A stretch of DNA of 6,913 nt, taken from contig CAKZOQ010000367.1 in assembly GCA_937136445.1 (NCBI GenBank), positions 1 to 6,913 on the forward strand, in the 5' to 3' direction. Shown here in pieces: positions 1 to 6,128 of this stretch. The notes beneath the pieces were generated by a model, which worked only from the letters and a program-made list of their open reading frames with translations, was not told the DNA's origin and searched no databases. The stretch is from an uncultured Gemmatimonadota bacterium. Its GTDB lineage: Bacteria > Gemmatimonadota > Gemmatimonadetes > Longimicrobiales > Gaopeijiaceae. The stretch's first letter is position 1, and each line of letters starts with the position of its first letter. Both the position numbers and the translations under genes were made by a program.

Positions 1-1593
1 GGCCATGACGACCGAGCCGCCCCGGGTCTCGGGTTCCGCCACCTCGAAGCGGGTGGGATCGTCGCGCGCGTCGGCGGGAGCTGCCGGAGCCCGGAGCAAC
101 TCCACCCGGACCTGGCCGGCCAACTCGCTGGTGCGGGACGGGTTCGCCAGCGAGAGCGCGTGACGGTAGCGCGCCACCCGCTCGAGGTTGCGGACCAGCG
201 GCGTCGGGTCGGTGGCCGCCTGGGGGGGGACCCCCAGCCCACCCGACCGGCCCACCACCACCCAGGCGGGCTCGGCCAGCCCGGGGATCTCCGGCGTGCC
301 CTCGTCCCCGACGCGGTCGGGGTCCAGCCGATGGACCACGAGCTCGGCCTCCGCAGCCGTCTCGGCTCTGCGCAGGAGCCCCGAGTCGTCCACCGCTGCG
401 GCGACGTCATCCCAGAGCCCCTCCTCCTCCCCTGCGCCGCCGTCCTCGGAGCGGGCCAGGTGCACCGGGAAGCGGAAGTCGCCCCACGGATGCTCCTTCT
501 CCCGGAGGCGGCAGGTCGGCCCGACGGGACGGGCGGGGTCGACCTCCTCCACGATCCGGCCCCGTCCGGAGGTGGCGGACACCGCCGTGATCTCGACGAC
601 GCCGAGGGGGTCCTCGCCGACGCCCGAGGGGAGCGCCGTCCAGGTGGAGCCGACCCGGAGACCCTGGGCGAGGCCGGCGCGCACGACCACCGTGTCTTCG
701 TGGCGCGACGCCACGAGAAGAGATCGGTGCACCGGCCCCGAGCCCACCCCGAAGACCGTCCGCTCCGGCGAACCTTCGAGTTGGGGGTGCTGGCGATCGT
801 TGGCCCCGGTCACGGCCGTGGAGACGTGGTCGAACACCTCGCCGTAGGTGACGCCGTGCCCTCGGCGTGCCAGGTATCCGTAGAAGAAGAAGCTCAGGGC
901 GCCGTGGTACGTGCCGTCCTCCCGGACGTCCTCGTACGACTCCTCCTCGTCGTGGCAGCCGGCCACCAGCACGTACCGATCCCGAGGACCGCCTCCCAGG
1001 CCCGAACGGCTGAGGGGCCGGGGGCTCTCCGCCAGGCGCGCACGAGCGACGTCCCGGACCGGAGGTGGACGGGGGTCCCCGCGGGATGGGCCGGGAACGG
1101 ACCGCCCGCGTCGGCCCGAAGCGCTCCGTGTGATCGAGCCCGAGTGGCAGCAGTCGAACACGAAGGTCACGTGGGGGGTCTTCGCGCTCAGGGCCACCAG
1201 GACCGCGCGGATCTCGTCGTCGAGGATGTCCCGGTTGGGGTGGTCGCCGCGGCCGGAGTCGGCGGGCATGATGGTCTCGTCCTTCCCGTCGGCTTCCTCG
1301 TCGTCTTCGTCCCACGTCCAGGACCCGTGCCCCGAGTAGTGCACCACCACCACGTCGTCGGGCTCGGTCTCGTCCACCAGTCGGTCGAGGGCGCCGAGGA
1401 TGCCGTCCCGGGACGCGTCCGCCTCCAGCAGGAGTCGCACGTTCCGTTCGGGAAAATCGAAGACATCGCGGAGCACCTGAGCGGCCAGGCGAGCGTCGTT
1501 GACGCACCCCTTCAACTGCTCGTTCGGCAGCATGCCCGGATAGGTGTTGATCCCGATGCAGAGCGCTCGACGGGCGGGTGGGTCTGGGTTCAT
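1..1593 (-). CDS. Caspase-family (metacaspase-like, peptidase C14) protease, C-terminus cut by window edge
   Basis: The minus-strand frame opens with ATG at 1593 and stays open for 531 codons to the left edge, so the stop is outside. The first strand (ALCIGINTYPG, residues 10-20) is the usual caspase-fold start and supports this ATG, although no good Shine-Dalgarno lies upstream. Catalytic His89 sits in HYSGHG (85-90) and catalytic Cys149 in DCCHSG (147-152). Between them DGKDETIMPAD (102-112) and DDE (125-127) match the calcium-binding segment of metacaspases. An Arg/Pro-rich linker (about 153-206) precedes the p10-like half (YVLVAGCHDEEESYE, 207-221; HGALSFFFY, 230-238). The fold appears to end near VFG at 280-282. 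Residues 283-531 form a second region with a typical bacterial-caspase tail pattern (ARYRHALSLANP, 474-485; AGQVRVEL, 492-499), function unknown. The family cleaves after Arg/Lys; substrate here is unknown. It is the last visible gene of a likely three-gene operon. Confidence 0.93.
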   Translation of the reverse strand, partial: MNPDPPARRALCIGINTYPGMLPNEQLKGCVNDARLAAQVLRDVFDFPERNVRLLLEADASRDGILGALDRLVDETEPDDVVVVHYSGHGSWTWDEDDEEADGKDETIMPADSGRGDHPNRDILDDEIRAVLVALSAKTPHVTFVFDCCHSGSITRSASGRRGRSVPGPSRGDPRPPPVRDVARARLAESPRPLSRSGLGGGPRDRYVLVAGCHDEEESYEDVREDGTYHGALSFFFYGYLARRGHGVTYGEVFDHVSTAVTGANDRQHPQLEGSPERTVFGVGSGPVHRSLLVASRHEDTVVVRAGLAQGLRVGSTWTALPSGVGEDPLGVVEITAVSATSGRGRIVEEVDPARPVGPTCRLREKEHPWGDFRFPVHLARSEDGGAGEEEGLWDDVAAAVDDSGLLRRAETAAEAELVVHRLDPDRVGDEGTPEIPGLAEPAWVVVGRSGGLGVPPQAATDPTPLVRNLERVARYRHALSLANPSRTSELAGQVRVELLRAPAAPADARDDPTRFEVAEPETRGGSVVMA

Positions 1594-1646
1594 GGTCCGG
1601 CATTCTCGGGGAGGAGACCCGCGGGGCGGGCCGGGAGGGCGGGGGG

Positions 1647-1673
1647 CCCCCGACCGGGTGGTCCGGCCGGGGG
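1647..1673 (-). promoter_or_regulatory. Stable mRNA hairpin between the mini-gene and the caspase gene
   Basis: Read on the minus strand, arms CCCCCGGCCGG and CCGGTCGGGGG form an 11-bp stem with a 5-base loop (ACCAC). One pair is G-U in the minus-strand RNA; in a plus-strand RNA the same position would be an A-C mismatch, so the structure suits the operon transcript. No T-run follows, so it is not a classical intrinsic terminator. It lies 8 bases after the mini-gene stop and about 53 bases before the caspase start. It could attenuate transcription, protect an mRNA end or limit protease expression; which of these is inference. Confidence 0.5.
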
Positions 1674-1680
1674 TTCAGGT

Positions 1681-1851
1681 CTAGGCTTCCCCGCCGAGGT
1701 CGGGTGGAGGCGGCGGACGACCGGGGCCTCGACCCCCGCCGGTGCCGCCTCCGGTACGCTCCTCGAGGGCTGCCAGGGACTCGGTCACCTTCTCGGCCCA
1801 CTTCGTGAGCTCCCGAAGGTACCGTTCGAGCTTCTCCATGTCGTTCGCCAT
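1681..1851 (-). CDS. 56-residue hypothetical protein: amphipathic helix plus Gly/Pro-rich tail
   Basis: This short gene starts with ATG at 1851 and ends with TAG at 1681-1683; a second in-frame stop (TGA) follows two codons later. An AGGAG ribosome binding site lies at 1860-1864, eight bases before the ATG, the best such site in the window apart from the one inside the TPR gene start. Residues 1-33 (from MANDMEKLERYLRELTKWAE onward) have hydrophobic residues spaced as in one long amphipathic helix or coiled coil. Residues 34-56 are Gly-rich, contain five consecutive prolines and end in PDLGGEA. There is no signal peptide or membrane segment. I recognise no family. Its place between a membrane TPR protein and a caspase, on the same strand, suggests an adaptor or regulator of one of them; that is inference. 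A non-coding alternative is made less likely by the ribosome binding site and the sensible composition. Confidence 0.72.
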   Translation of the reverse strand: MANDMEKLERYLRELTKWAEKVTESLAALEERTGGGTGGGRGPGRPPPPPDLGGEA

Positions 1852-1859
1852 CTGTGTCG

Positions 1860-1864
1860 CTCCT
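1860..1864 (-). promoter_or_regulatory. Ribosome binding site of the 56-residue mini-gene
   Basis: AGGAG on the minus strand stands eight bases before the ATG at 1851. It decides the start of a gene that would otherwise be too short to trust. Confidence 0.7.
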
Positions 1865-1887
1865 GTGAGGGGTGTTGGTCATGCGCC

Positions 1888-1903
1888 GAGGGACGCGTCC
1901 CTC
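1888..1903. repeat. 16-bp perfect palindrome between TPR gene and mini-gene
   Basis: GAGGGACGCGTCCCTC is its own reverse complement. It lies in the 81-bp gap, 29 bases after the TPR gene stop and 36 bases before the mini-gene ATG. As DNA it could be a dimer-binding operator; as RNA it could fold as a 6-bp stem with a CGCG loop. No T-run follows on either strand, so termination is not indicated. Confidence 0.55.
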
Positions 1904-1932
1904 CCGTTCGGAAGGCGCGAAGCCTGCGGATC

Positions 1933-4269
1933 CTAGGGAGAGGTTCCGGCCAGCCGGTCGATCCTTCGTCGAATCGCCTGGGCGTCGGATCGCCGCATCG
2001 ACTGCTCCATCGCTTCGGCCCGGACCTCCAGGGCCGGGAGAAGGAAGAGGGGATAACTGCTGGGAGTGGCCTCGAGGTACGTGCTGACGTCCCGGGATTC
2101 TGCGGCGTGACCCCGGGCCTGGGCGACCCGAGCGTGGGTGAGGCGCTCCAGGCCGAGGGCGTCGGCCGCGTTCCACTGGACGTCGCCGGTGGGGCGGAGC
2201 GCGCGGAGGACCTCGAGGGCCGTGGTCGTATCGCCCTCCGCCAGGGCCGCGTGGGCCTGCATGGCCCGGGCGAGGAGGGAATCCCGGGGCGTTCCGGGCC
2301 GTGTCGCGACCCGGGCCTCCATTCGCCGAGCGATGGCCCGGACCGCCACGGCGTTTCCCCGGGAGGCCTCCCACACGCCCAGAAACCACAGGCGGAAGTT
2401 GTTGTCGAAGTCGTAGGCACCGCTGGGGGAGCGATTCTCGGCCGCCACGGCTGCGGCTCGCCCTCCCGTCGGGTATCCGGCGGCCTCGTCGAGGAGGAAG
2501 AGGAGTTCGGCGAACTGCACCGGGGTCTCGTCTCGCTCCGAGGGGCGATGCTCCGCGGCGGCGGTGGGATCGGCCACGCGGCGAAGGGCTGCCAAGGACA
2601 CCTGGGCCGAATCCAGGAGGACCATCCCCTCCTCGACGCGACCCGTGGCGAGCAGCAGCATGTGGAGCCCCTTCAGGCTGCTCCAACGCCGACCCACCTC
2701 CCATCCGGTGGTGACCGTGTCGTGGGCGAGGAGGGCCCGATAGGCGGCTTCGGCGCACCCCCATCGCGTGTCCCCCGCCGCGAGGTTCACGGCCGCCTCC
2801 ATCAGCGGCCCGGGGTGGGTGTGGGCCAGGCTGCTCCAGTCCACCGCGCCGGGGCCTCCCGTGACGCACCCCACGGACAGGTCGATCTCGGCCACGAGAT
2901 CCGGATTGGAGGCCGAGCCGCGAAGCTGGTCGGCCAGGCTTGTCCCGTCGGTCGACCCACCGGATCGGATGCGATGCTGGGCCAGGTGGTAGAGGACGCC
3001 GCTGGCGGTGGAATCGATGGCGTAGGCTCGTTCGAATGCGACCGTGGCCACGGAGTCGGGACGCCGGCGCGAGGGAGCGAGGTGGTGGTAGGTCTCGCCG
3101 AGCTGCGCGTGGGCGGCGGCCATCTCCGGGTCGAGGGATACGGCGCGCTCCAGGGCCGCCAGGGCCCGCTCCGAATCCCCTTCGAGGTAGGCGCGCATCC
3201 CCTCGGCGAAGGCTCGGTCGCGGGGGTCGAGGTCCAACGACAAGGCCGCCGAAACCATGAGGGCCGCCTCGTCGGACCGATGCTCCCAGGAGGCGGCCTG
3301 GGCCCCCCGGATGGCGGCGTCCGCGAAGCCCGGGTCCACCTGGAACGCCTGACGGTAGGCGCCGAGAGCCTCGGCGTGGCGGGAGCGGCGGAAGGCCGAT
3401 TCGCCGGTGAGGAAATGGGCCACGGCGGCTGGATCGCGCCGGGTGAACCGGTCGCCGAAGTCCTGGGGAGGCTCGTCGATCAGGGCCGTCAGGAGCTGGT
3501 TCGCAGCCTGGAGCCCGAGGCGCCAGGGGTCCTGCGACGAGCCCTCGGCGCTGGCCCGCCGGACCGGCAGCGGTTCCCGGACGTCGAACAGATCGAGGAG
3601 GACGACGGCCGAGTCCGCTCCACCGACCACCCGCCCGAGGACGAAGTGTCCACTTCCTCGGGCACGGGCCAACTCCCGGGCCACCGTCGGAGTGAGCCGT
3701 CTGGGGTCGGCCTGCTGTTCCGACTCCATGGCGGACCATGCGTCGATCCAGCGCAGGGAGCCGGCCCGGTCGAGGGCGTGGCCGATCATCGTGGAAATGT
3801 CCTCGCCCACCGAGGCGGAAAGCGCGCTTCCCTCCGGCACGACGAGGGGAAAGACCATGACCTGATCGGGGTTGGAGACCACCGGCTCCGGCAGGCCGCG
3901 GCGGAGCGCGAGGGCTCCCAGCGCCAGCGTCGCCACACCGACGAGGGCCATCAGGCCACGGCGCAGCCAGATCGCCGCCCGACTTCCATGCACGACCTTC
4001 GAGTCGGTGGACTCGAAGCCGGCCGGGGTCAGGTCGAAGAACCACGCCAACACCACGGCCACCGGGAAGCCGCTGAAGGCCAGCCCCACCAACACCCGGA
4101 AGATCCACTCGGGGGCCTCCAGAGCGGGAAGCAGGAGGTCCGCCGCCTCGAGGCCCGCGTAGGCCACCACCACGTACATGGCCGCGACACGAGACACGCG
4201 TCGCTCCATGAGTTCCGCGAAGAGCGACCGCTTCTCCGGAGCGGGGTCAGGAATCCCGACCTCCTGCAA
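1933..4269 (-). CDS. Membrane-anchored TolB-like/TPR repeat protein
   Basis: The frame runs from TTG at 4269 to TAG at 1933-1935 (778 residues); an in-frame TGA at 4279-4281 rules out a longer form. Residues 17-35 (FAELMERRVSRVAAMY region) and a GFPVAVVLAWFFDLTPAGFE segment at 67-85 match a membrane module that precedes TPR or cyclase domains in many bacteria. Predicted membrane segments are about 27-49, 57-79 and 103-123. The stretch 136-262 resembles the TolB-like region (VMVFPLVVPEG, then a GEDIST helix) seen in such proteins. TPR-type helices are visible at 281-320 and 356-391, followed by a degenerate alpha-helical array to about 760. The role is probably protein-protein scaffolding or sensing, with the solenoid likely outside the membrane if the N-terminus is inside. 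The first ATG (4209, residue 21) would remove the conserved FAEL start; an ATT at 4254 is a rival start. First gene of the likely caspase operon. Confidence 0.9.
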   Translation of the reverse strand: MQEVGIPDPAPEKRSLFAELMERRVSRVAAMYVVVAYAGLEAADLLLPALEAPEWIFRVLVGLAFSGFPVAVVLAWFFDLTPAGFESTDSKVVHGSRAAIWLRRGLMALVGVATLALGALALRRGLPEPVVSNPDQVMVFPLVVPEGSALSASVGEDISTMIGHALDRAGSLRWIDAWSAMESEQQADPRRLTPTVARELARARGSGHFVLGRVVGGADSAVVLLDLFDVREPLPVRRASAEGSSQDPWRLGLQAANQLLTALIDEPPQDFGDRFTRRDPAAVAHFLTGESAFRRSRHAEALGAYRQAFQVDPGFADAAIRGAQAASWEHRSDEAALMVSAALSLDLDPRDRAFAEGMRAYLEGDSERALAALERAVSLDPEMAAAHAQLGETYHHLAPSRRRPDSVATVAFERAYAIDSTASGVLYHLAQHRIRSGGSTDGTSLADQLRGSASNPDLVAEIDLSVGCVTGGPGAVDWSSLAHTHPGPLMEAAVNLAAGDTRWGCAEAAYRALLAHDTVTTGWEVGRRWSSLKGLHMLLLATGRVEEGMVLLDSAQVSLAALRRVADPTAAAEHRPSERDETPVQFAELLFLLDEAAGYPTGGRAAAVAAENRSPSGAYDFDNNFRLWFLGVWEASRGNAVAVRAIARRMEARVATRPGTPRDSLLARAMQAHAALAEGDTTTALEVLRALRPTGDVQWNAADALGLERLTHARVAQARGHAAESRDVSTYLEATPSSYPLFLLPALEVRAEAMEQSMRRSDAQAIRRRIDRLAGTSP
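4259..4265 (-). promoter_or_regulatory. Consensus Shine-Dalgarno inside the annotated start of the TPR gene
   Basis: AGGAGGT, a full anti-16S match, occupies codons 2-4 if TTG at 4269 is the start. It is five bases upstream of an in-frame ATT (4252-4254) if measured from AGGAGG. No Shine-Dalgarno stands before the TTG. The site therefore argues for initiation at ATT, a rare but known bacterial start codon, with a 773-residue product. Confidence 0.45.
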
Positions 4270-4546
4270 CTGGGGGGATCAGCAGGGAGGGGCATAATGC
4301 GCCGATCCGGTCTGAGTGGGCAAGCATGGGGAGCCCGTCCAAACCCGGAGCGAGAGGCGATGGCGGTGTTCGTTCGTCCGGTAGTCTCCGGGCCCGCCGC
4401 CGAGGCGATGGCGAGCGCGTCCGAAGGCGGGAGGGCCGGGCCGACTCCGCGGGTGGCGGTGTCGCCCGGCCGACCCCATGCTTCGTCGGGTTCCCGCCCC
4501 CGCGCGGGCCTCACCCGCATCGACCCCCTCCAGCCCCCGGCCCACC
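4270..4546. other. Divergent intergenic region between TPR operon and SDR gene
   Basis: This 277-bp spacer separates two divergently oriented genes and should carry both promoters. On the minus strand a sigma70-like candidate is visible near 4294-4323. For the plus-strand SDR gene I found no convincing -35/-10 pair. A 12-bp direct repeat (GAGGCGATGGCG) occurs at 4354-4365 and 4402-4413. The frames open across it are shadows with Arg/Pro-rich, non-conserved translations, and I see no small gene here. Confidence 0.6.
4294..4323 (-). promoter_or_regulatory. Candidate sigma70-like promoter of the TPR-mini-gene-caspase operon
   Basis: On the minus strand TTGCCC (4318-4323) and CATTAT (4294-4299) are separated by 18 bases; each matches four of six consensus bases. 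Transcription would begin near 4286-4288. That leaves roughly 18 bases before TTG 4269 and about 33 before ATT 4254, the latter with room for the AGGAGG site. It is the most AT-rich patch in the spacer. Prediction only. Confidence 0.35.
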
Positions 4547-5419
4547 ATGTCCAGGACCATCCTCATCACCGGCTGCAGCTCCGGCTTCGGTCATCACGCC
4601 GCCCGTCACCTGGCCGCTGCCGGCCACCGCGTCTTCGCCAGCATGCGGGGCGTGACGGGCCGCAACCGCGACGCCGCCGACGGGCTCCTCGCCTGGGCCG
4701 AGAGCGAGGGCGCCCGACTGGAGCTGGCGGAGCTGGACGTGACGTCCGACGCCAGCGTGGCTGCCGCCTTCGAGTCGCTGCCCGCCCTGGATGTGCTCAT
4801 CAACAACGCCGGTCTCGGCTTCGTGGGGCCCGCCGAGGCGCTGACTCCGGACCAGTTCGCCGCCCAGCTGGACGTGAACCTGGTGGGGGCATTCCGGGTG
4901 ACCCGGGCGGCCCTGCCCGCCATGCGGAGGCAGGGCTCGGGGCTCATCCTGCAGGTGAGCTCCCTCTCGGGACGGGCGGCCCTTGTAGGCGACTCCCTCT
5001 ACAGCGCCAGCAAGTTCGGGCTCGAGGGGCTGAGCGAGGGACTCCGCTACGAGCTGGGTCCCCTGGGCATCGACGTGGTCCTCATGGAGCCCGGCCCCTT
5101 CGCCACGGATTTCGTGTCGAACGTCCACGGGGCGGACGACCCGGAGCTGGCGTCGGCGTATGGCCACGTCCTGGGCTTCATGGACGGCTTCGCCGAGATG
5201 CACGGCGAGATGGCCCAGGACCCCGCCATCTTTTCCCAGGCGCTGGAGCGGGTCATCGACACGCCGGCCGGCGAACGCCCCCTCCGCGTGATCCCCGGCA
5301 TGGACTTCGGGCTCGGGGCGCTGAACGAGGGCGCCGAGGCCGTGCGCACGGCCGTGGCGGCCGAGATGGGGCTGGCGGACTGGGACGGAGCCACGTCGAG
5401 ATCGGCGCCCCCCGTCTGA
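4547..5419 (+). CDS. Short-chain dehydrogenase/reductase (classical SDR, NADPH type)
   Basis: This 290-residue protein is a complete classical SDR of normal length. The Rossmann cofactor motif TGCSSGFG is at 8-15, LDV at 63-65, NNAG at 86-89, the structural Asn at 111, the catalytic Ser at 139 (QVSSLSG) and the YSASK catalytic Tyr152/Lys156. An Arg after the second strand (ASMR, Arg34) in place of an acidic residue favours NADPH over NADH. PGPFATDF after the active site is the usual cofactor-loop pattern. It would act in the cytoplasm as an alcohol/ketone oxidoreductase; the substrate cannot be told from sequence. The ATG at 4547 is chosen because ILITG should follow within a few residues; an ATG at 4478 would add 23 Pro/Arg-rich residues. 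No Shine-Dalgarno precedes 4547, so translation may be leaderless or weak. It faces away from the caspase operon and no functional link is evident. Confidence 0.95.
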   Translation: MSRTILITGCSSGFGHHAARHLAAAGHRVFASMRGVTGRNRDAADGLLAWAESEGARLELAELDVTSDASVAAAFESLPALDVLINNAGLGFVGPAEALTPDQFAAQLDVNLVGAFRVTRAALPAMRRQGSGLILQVSSLSGRAALVGDSLYSASKFGLEGLSEGLRYELGPLGIDVVLMEPGPFATDFVSNVHGADDPELASAYGHVLGFMDGFAEMHGEMAQDPAIFSQALERVIDTPAGERPLRVIPGMDFGLGALNEGAEAVRTAVAAEMGLADWDGATSRSAPPV

Positions 5420-5423
5420 GGCT

Positions 5424-5549
5424 GTGCAGGCGGACGTCCTCCCCCCACACCGTGGCGGACGGCTACGAGCCGGCCTGCACGCCCTCGGCTTGGACCGGCT
5501 GTTCAAAGCGGATCTCATGATCGAACTGGAGGCGACGGCGGTGGCCTGA
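5424..5549 (+). pseudogene. Possible C-terminal remnant of a RidA/YjgF-like protein
   Basis: This frame has 41 codons from a GTG at 5424 and ends in TGA at 5547-5549. Its last part reads LGLDRLFKADLMIELEATAVA, similar to the closing strand of RidA/YjgF family proteins (…VEIEATAV…), which are normally about 125 residues. The N-terminal two-thirds is missing: upstream the frame runs into the SDR gene, which uses a different frame. There is no Shine-Dalgarno before the GTG. A 22-bp palindrome starts directly after the stop, as at a real gene end. The family assignment rests on a short C-terminal pattern and could be wrong; a genuine small gene or chance are the alternatives. Confidence 0.3.
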
Positions 5550-5571
5550 GGACCGGGGGGCCCCCCGGTCC
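5550..5571. terminator. 22-bp perfect palindrome, probable bidirectional hairpin
   Basis: The left arm GGACCGGGGGG is followed at once by its exact reverse complement, giving 11 paired bases with no spacer; an RNA hairpin would open the central pairs to make a loop. It starts one base after the TGA at 5547-5549 and 131 bases after the SDR stop, and precedes the toxin-antitoxin control region. There is no T-run, so it is either a GC-rich, U-less terminator or a transcript-end stabiliser that insulates the two units. Confidence 0.5.
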
Positions 5572-5583
5572 AGCGGACGATCG

Positions 5584-5612
5584 TTGATGTCTGCCACATG
5601 GCGTGCTAAGTT
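5584..5612 (+). promoter_or_regulatory. Candidate promoter of the Xre/RES toxin-antitoxin operon
   Basis: TTGATG at 5584-5589 and TAAGTT at 5607-5612 are 17 bases apart. The first matches four of six -35 bases; the second keeps the T-A…T pattern of weak -10 boxes in high-GC bacteria. The start site would be near 5619, giving a short leader of about 20 bases with a GAGGGG ribosome binding site (5631-5636) before the ATG at 5640. The region is noticeably less GC-rich than its surroundings. Confidence 0.4.
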
Positions 5613-5625
5613 CTGCCATACGCCG
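5590..5625. promoter_or_regulatory. Repeat-rich probable operator for antitoxin autoregulation
   Basis: Two copies of a 14-base element begin at 5590 (TCTGCCACATGGCG) and 5612 (TCTGCCATACGCCG); 11 of 14 bases agree and the copies are 22 bases apart, about two helical turns. Overlapping inverted repeats are ATGGC (5598-5602) with GCCAT (5615-5619), centred on the -10 box, and GGCGT (5600-5604) with ACGCC (5620-5624). Xre/RES systems are generally autoregulated by the antitoxin-toxin complex, so these are likely binding sites. Binding itself is inferred. Confidence 0.45.
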
Positions 5626-5639
5626 ACATAGAGGGGTCC

Positions 5640-6128
5640 ATGCAGGCAACCAGCGAATCGCAGGCACCCGCCACCGTGCGTCGTCTCCGGGACCAGCTCA
5701 CCTCCCGTCCCCGGAAGGAGCACTTCTATGTGACCCTCCTGGGACTCCGCACCTTCGATACGCTCGGCCTTCACGATCGCATCGAGGATGGGTTGTCGTA
5801 CGAGGCGCTGGAACGCGTCCGCCGAGCCCTGGACCTGTCGACGGCCCACTTCGCCGAGTTCGTCCGCATCCCTCCGCGCACCCTGGCTCGCCGCAAGGAC
5901 GCCGGGAAGCTGCACGCGGGCGAGTCCGACCGCCTCCTTCGGCTGACCCGCATCTTCGGTCTGTCGCTGCAGCTCTTCGAGGGCGACCTGGAGGCCGCGC
6001 GGAGTTGGCTGCTCCAGCCCCATCCGGCGCTGGACGGGTCGGCGCCGCTCGCCTTCGCCACCTCCGAGATCGGGGCGCGGGAGGTCGAGCACGTGATCGG
6101 CCGCCTCGAGCACGGGATCCCGCTGTAG
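5640..6128 (+). CDS. Xre/MbcA/ParS-type (DUF2384) antitoxin
   Basis: The 162-residue protein has the two-part layout of RES-toxin antitoxins. A helical Xre-like DNA-binding region spans about 52-92 (LSYEALERVRRALDLSTAHF, then RIPPRTLARRK). The DUF2384 toxin-binding domain spans about 97-160, with the typical W-L-x-x-P-x-x-A-L-x-G-x-x-P-L spacing (WLLQPHPALDGSAPL, 123-137) and a closing IGRLEHGI (153-160). It should neutralise the adjoining RES toxin by covering its active site and repress its own promoter. The ATG at 5640 has GAGGGG close upstream; the start fits the usual family length. Its stop TAG shares its G with the toxin's GTG, so the two are translationally coupled. It is unlikely to be an isolated regulator. 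Confidence 0.92.
   Translation: MQATSESQAPATVRRLRDQLTSRPRKEHFYVTLLGLRTFDTLGLHDRIEDGLSYEALERVRRALDLSTAHFAEFVRIPPRTLARRKDAGKLHAGESDRLLRLTRIFGLSLQLFEGDLEAARSWLLQPHPALDGSAPLAFATSEIGAREVEHVIGRLEHGIPL

Noticed and set aside
1594..1851. Stop readthrough fusing the mini-gene to the caspase, which share a reading frame
   Set aside because: The mini-gene ends TAG ACC TGA, two in-frame stops close together, so a readthrough fusion is unlikely.
407..4108. A 1233-codon minus-strand open frame
   Set aside because: It overlaps the real TPR, mini-gene and caspase genes in another frame of the same strand, is Arg/Pro/Gly-rich and lacks any recognisable motif, whereas the competing frames contain clear domains.
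4478..4546. Longer SDR form starting at the upstream ATG
   Set aside because: The added 23 residues are Pro/Arg/Ser-rich and unlike the family, which begins a few residues before the ILITG strand.
160..5520. A continuous plus-strand open frame of about 1786 codons across most of the window
   Set aside because: It is codon-aligned antisense to the caspase, mini-gene and TPR genes and then runs out of frame through the SDR gene. Its translation is Arg/Gly/Pro-rich with no domain. GC-rich genes lack stop triplets on the opposite strand, which explains it.
4511..5599. A 362-codon minus-strand frame opposite the SDR gene
   Set aside because: It is the antisense shadow of a complete SDR gene with every catalytic motif in place.
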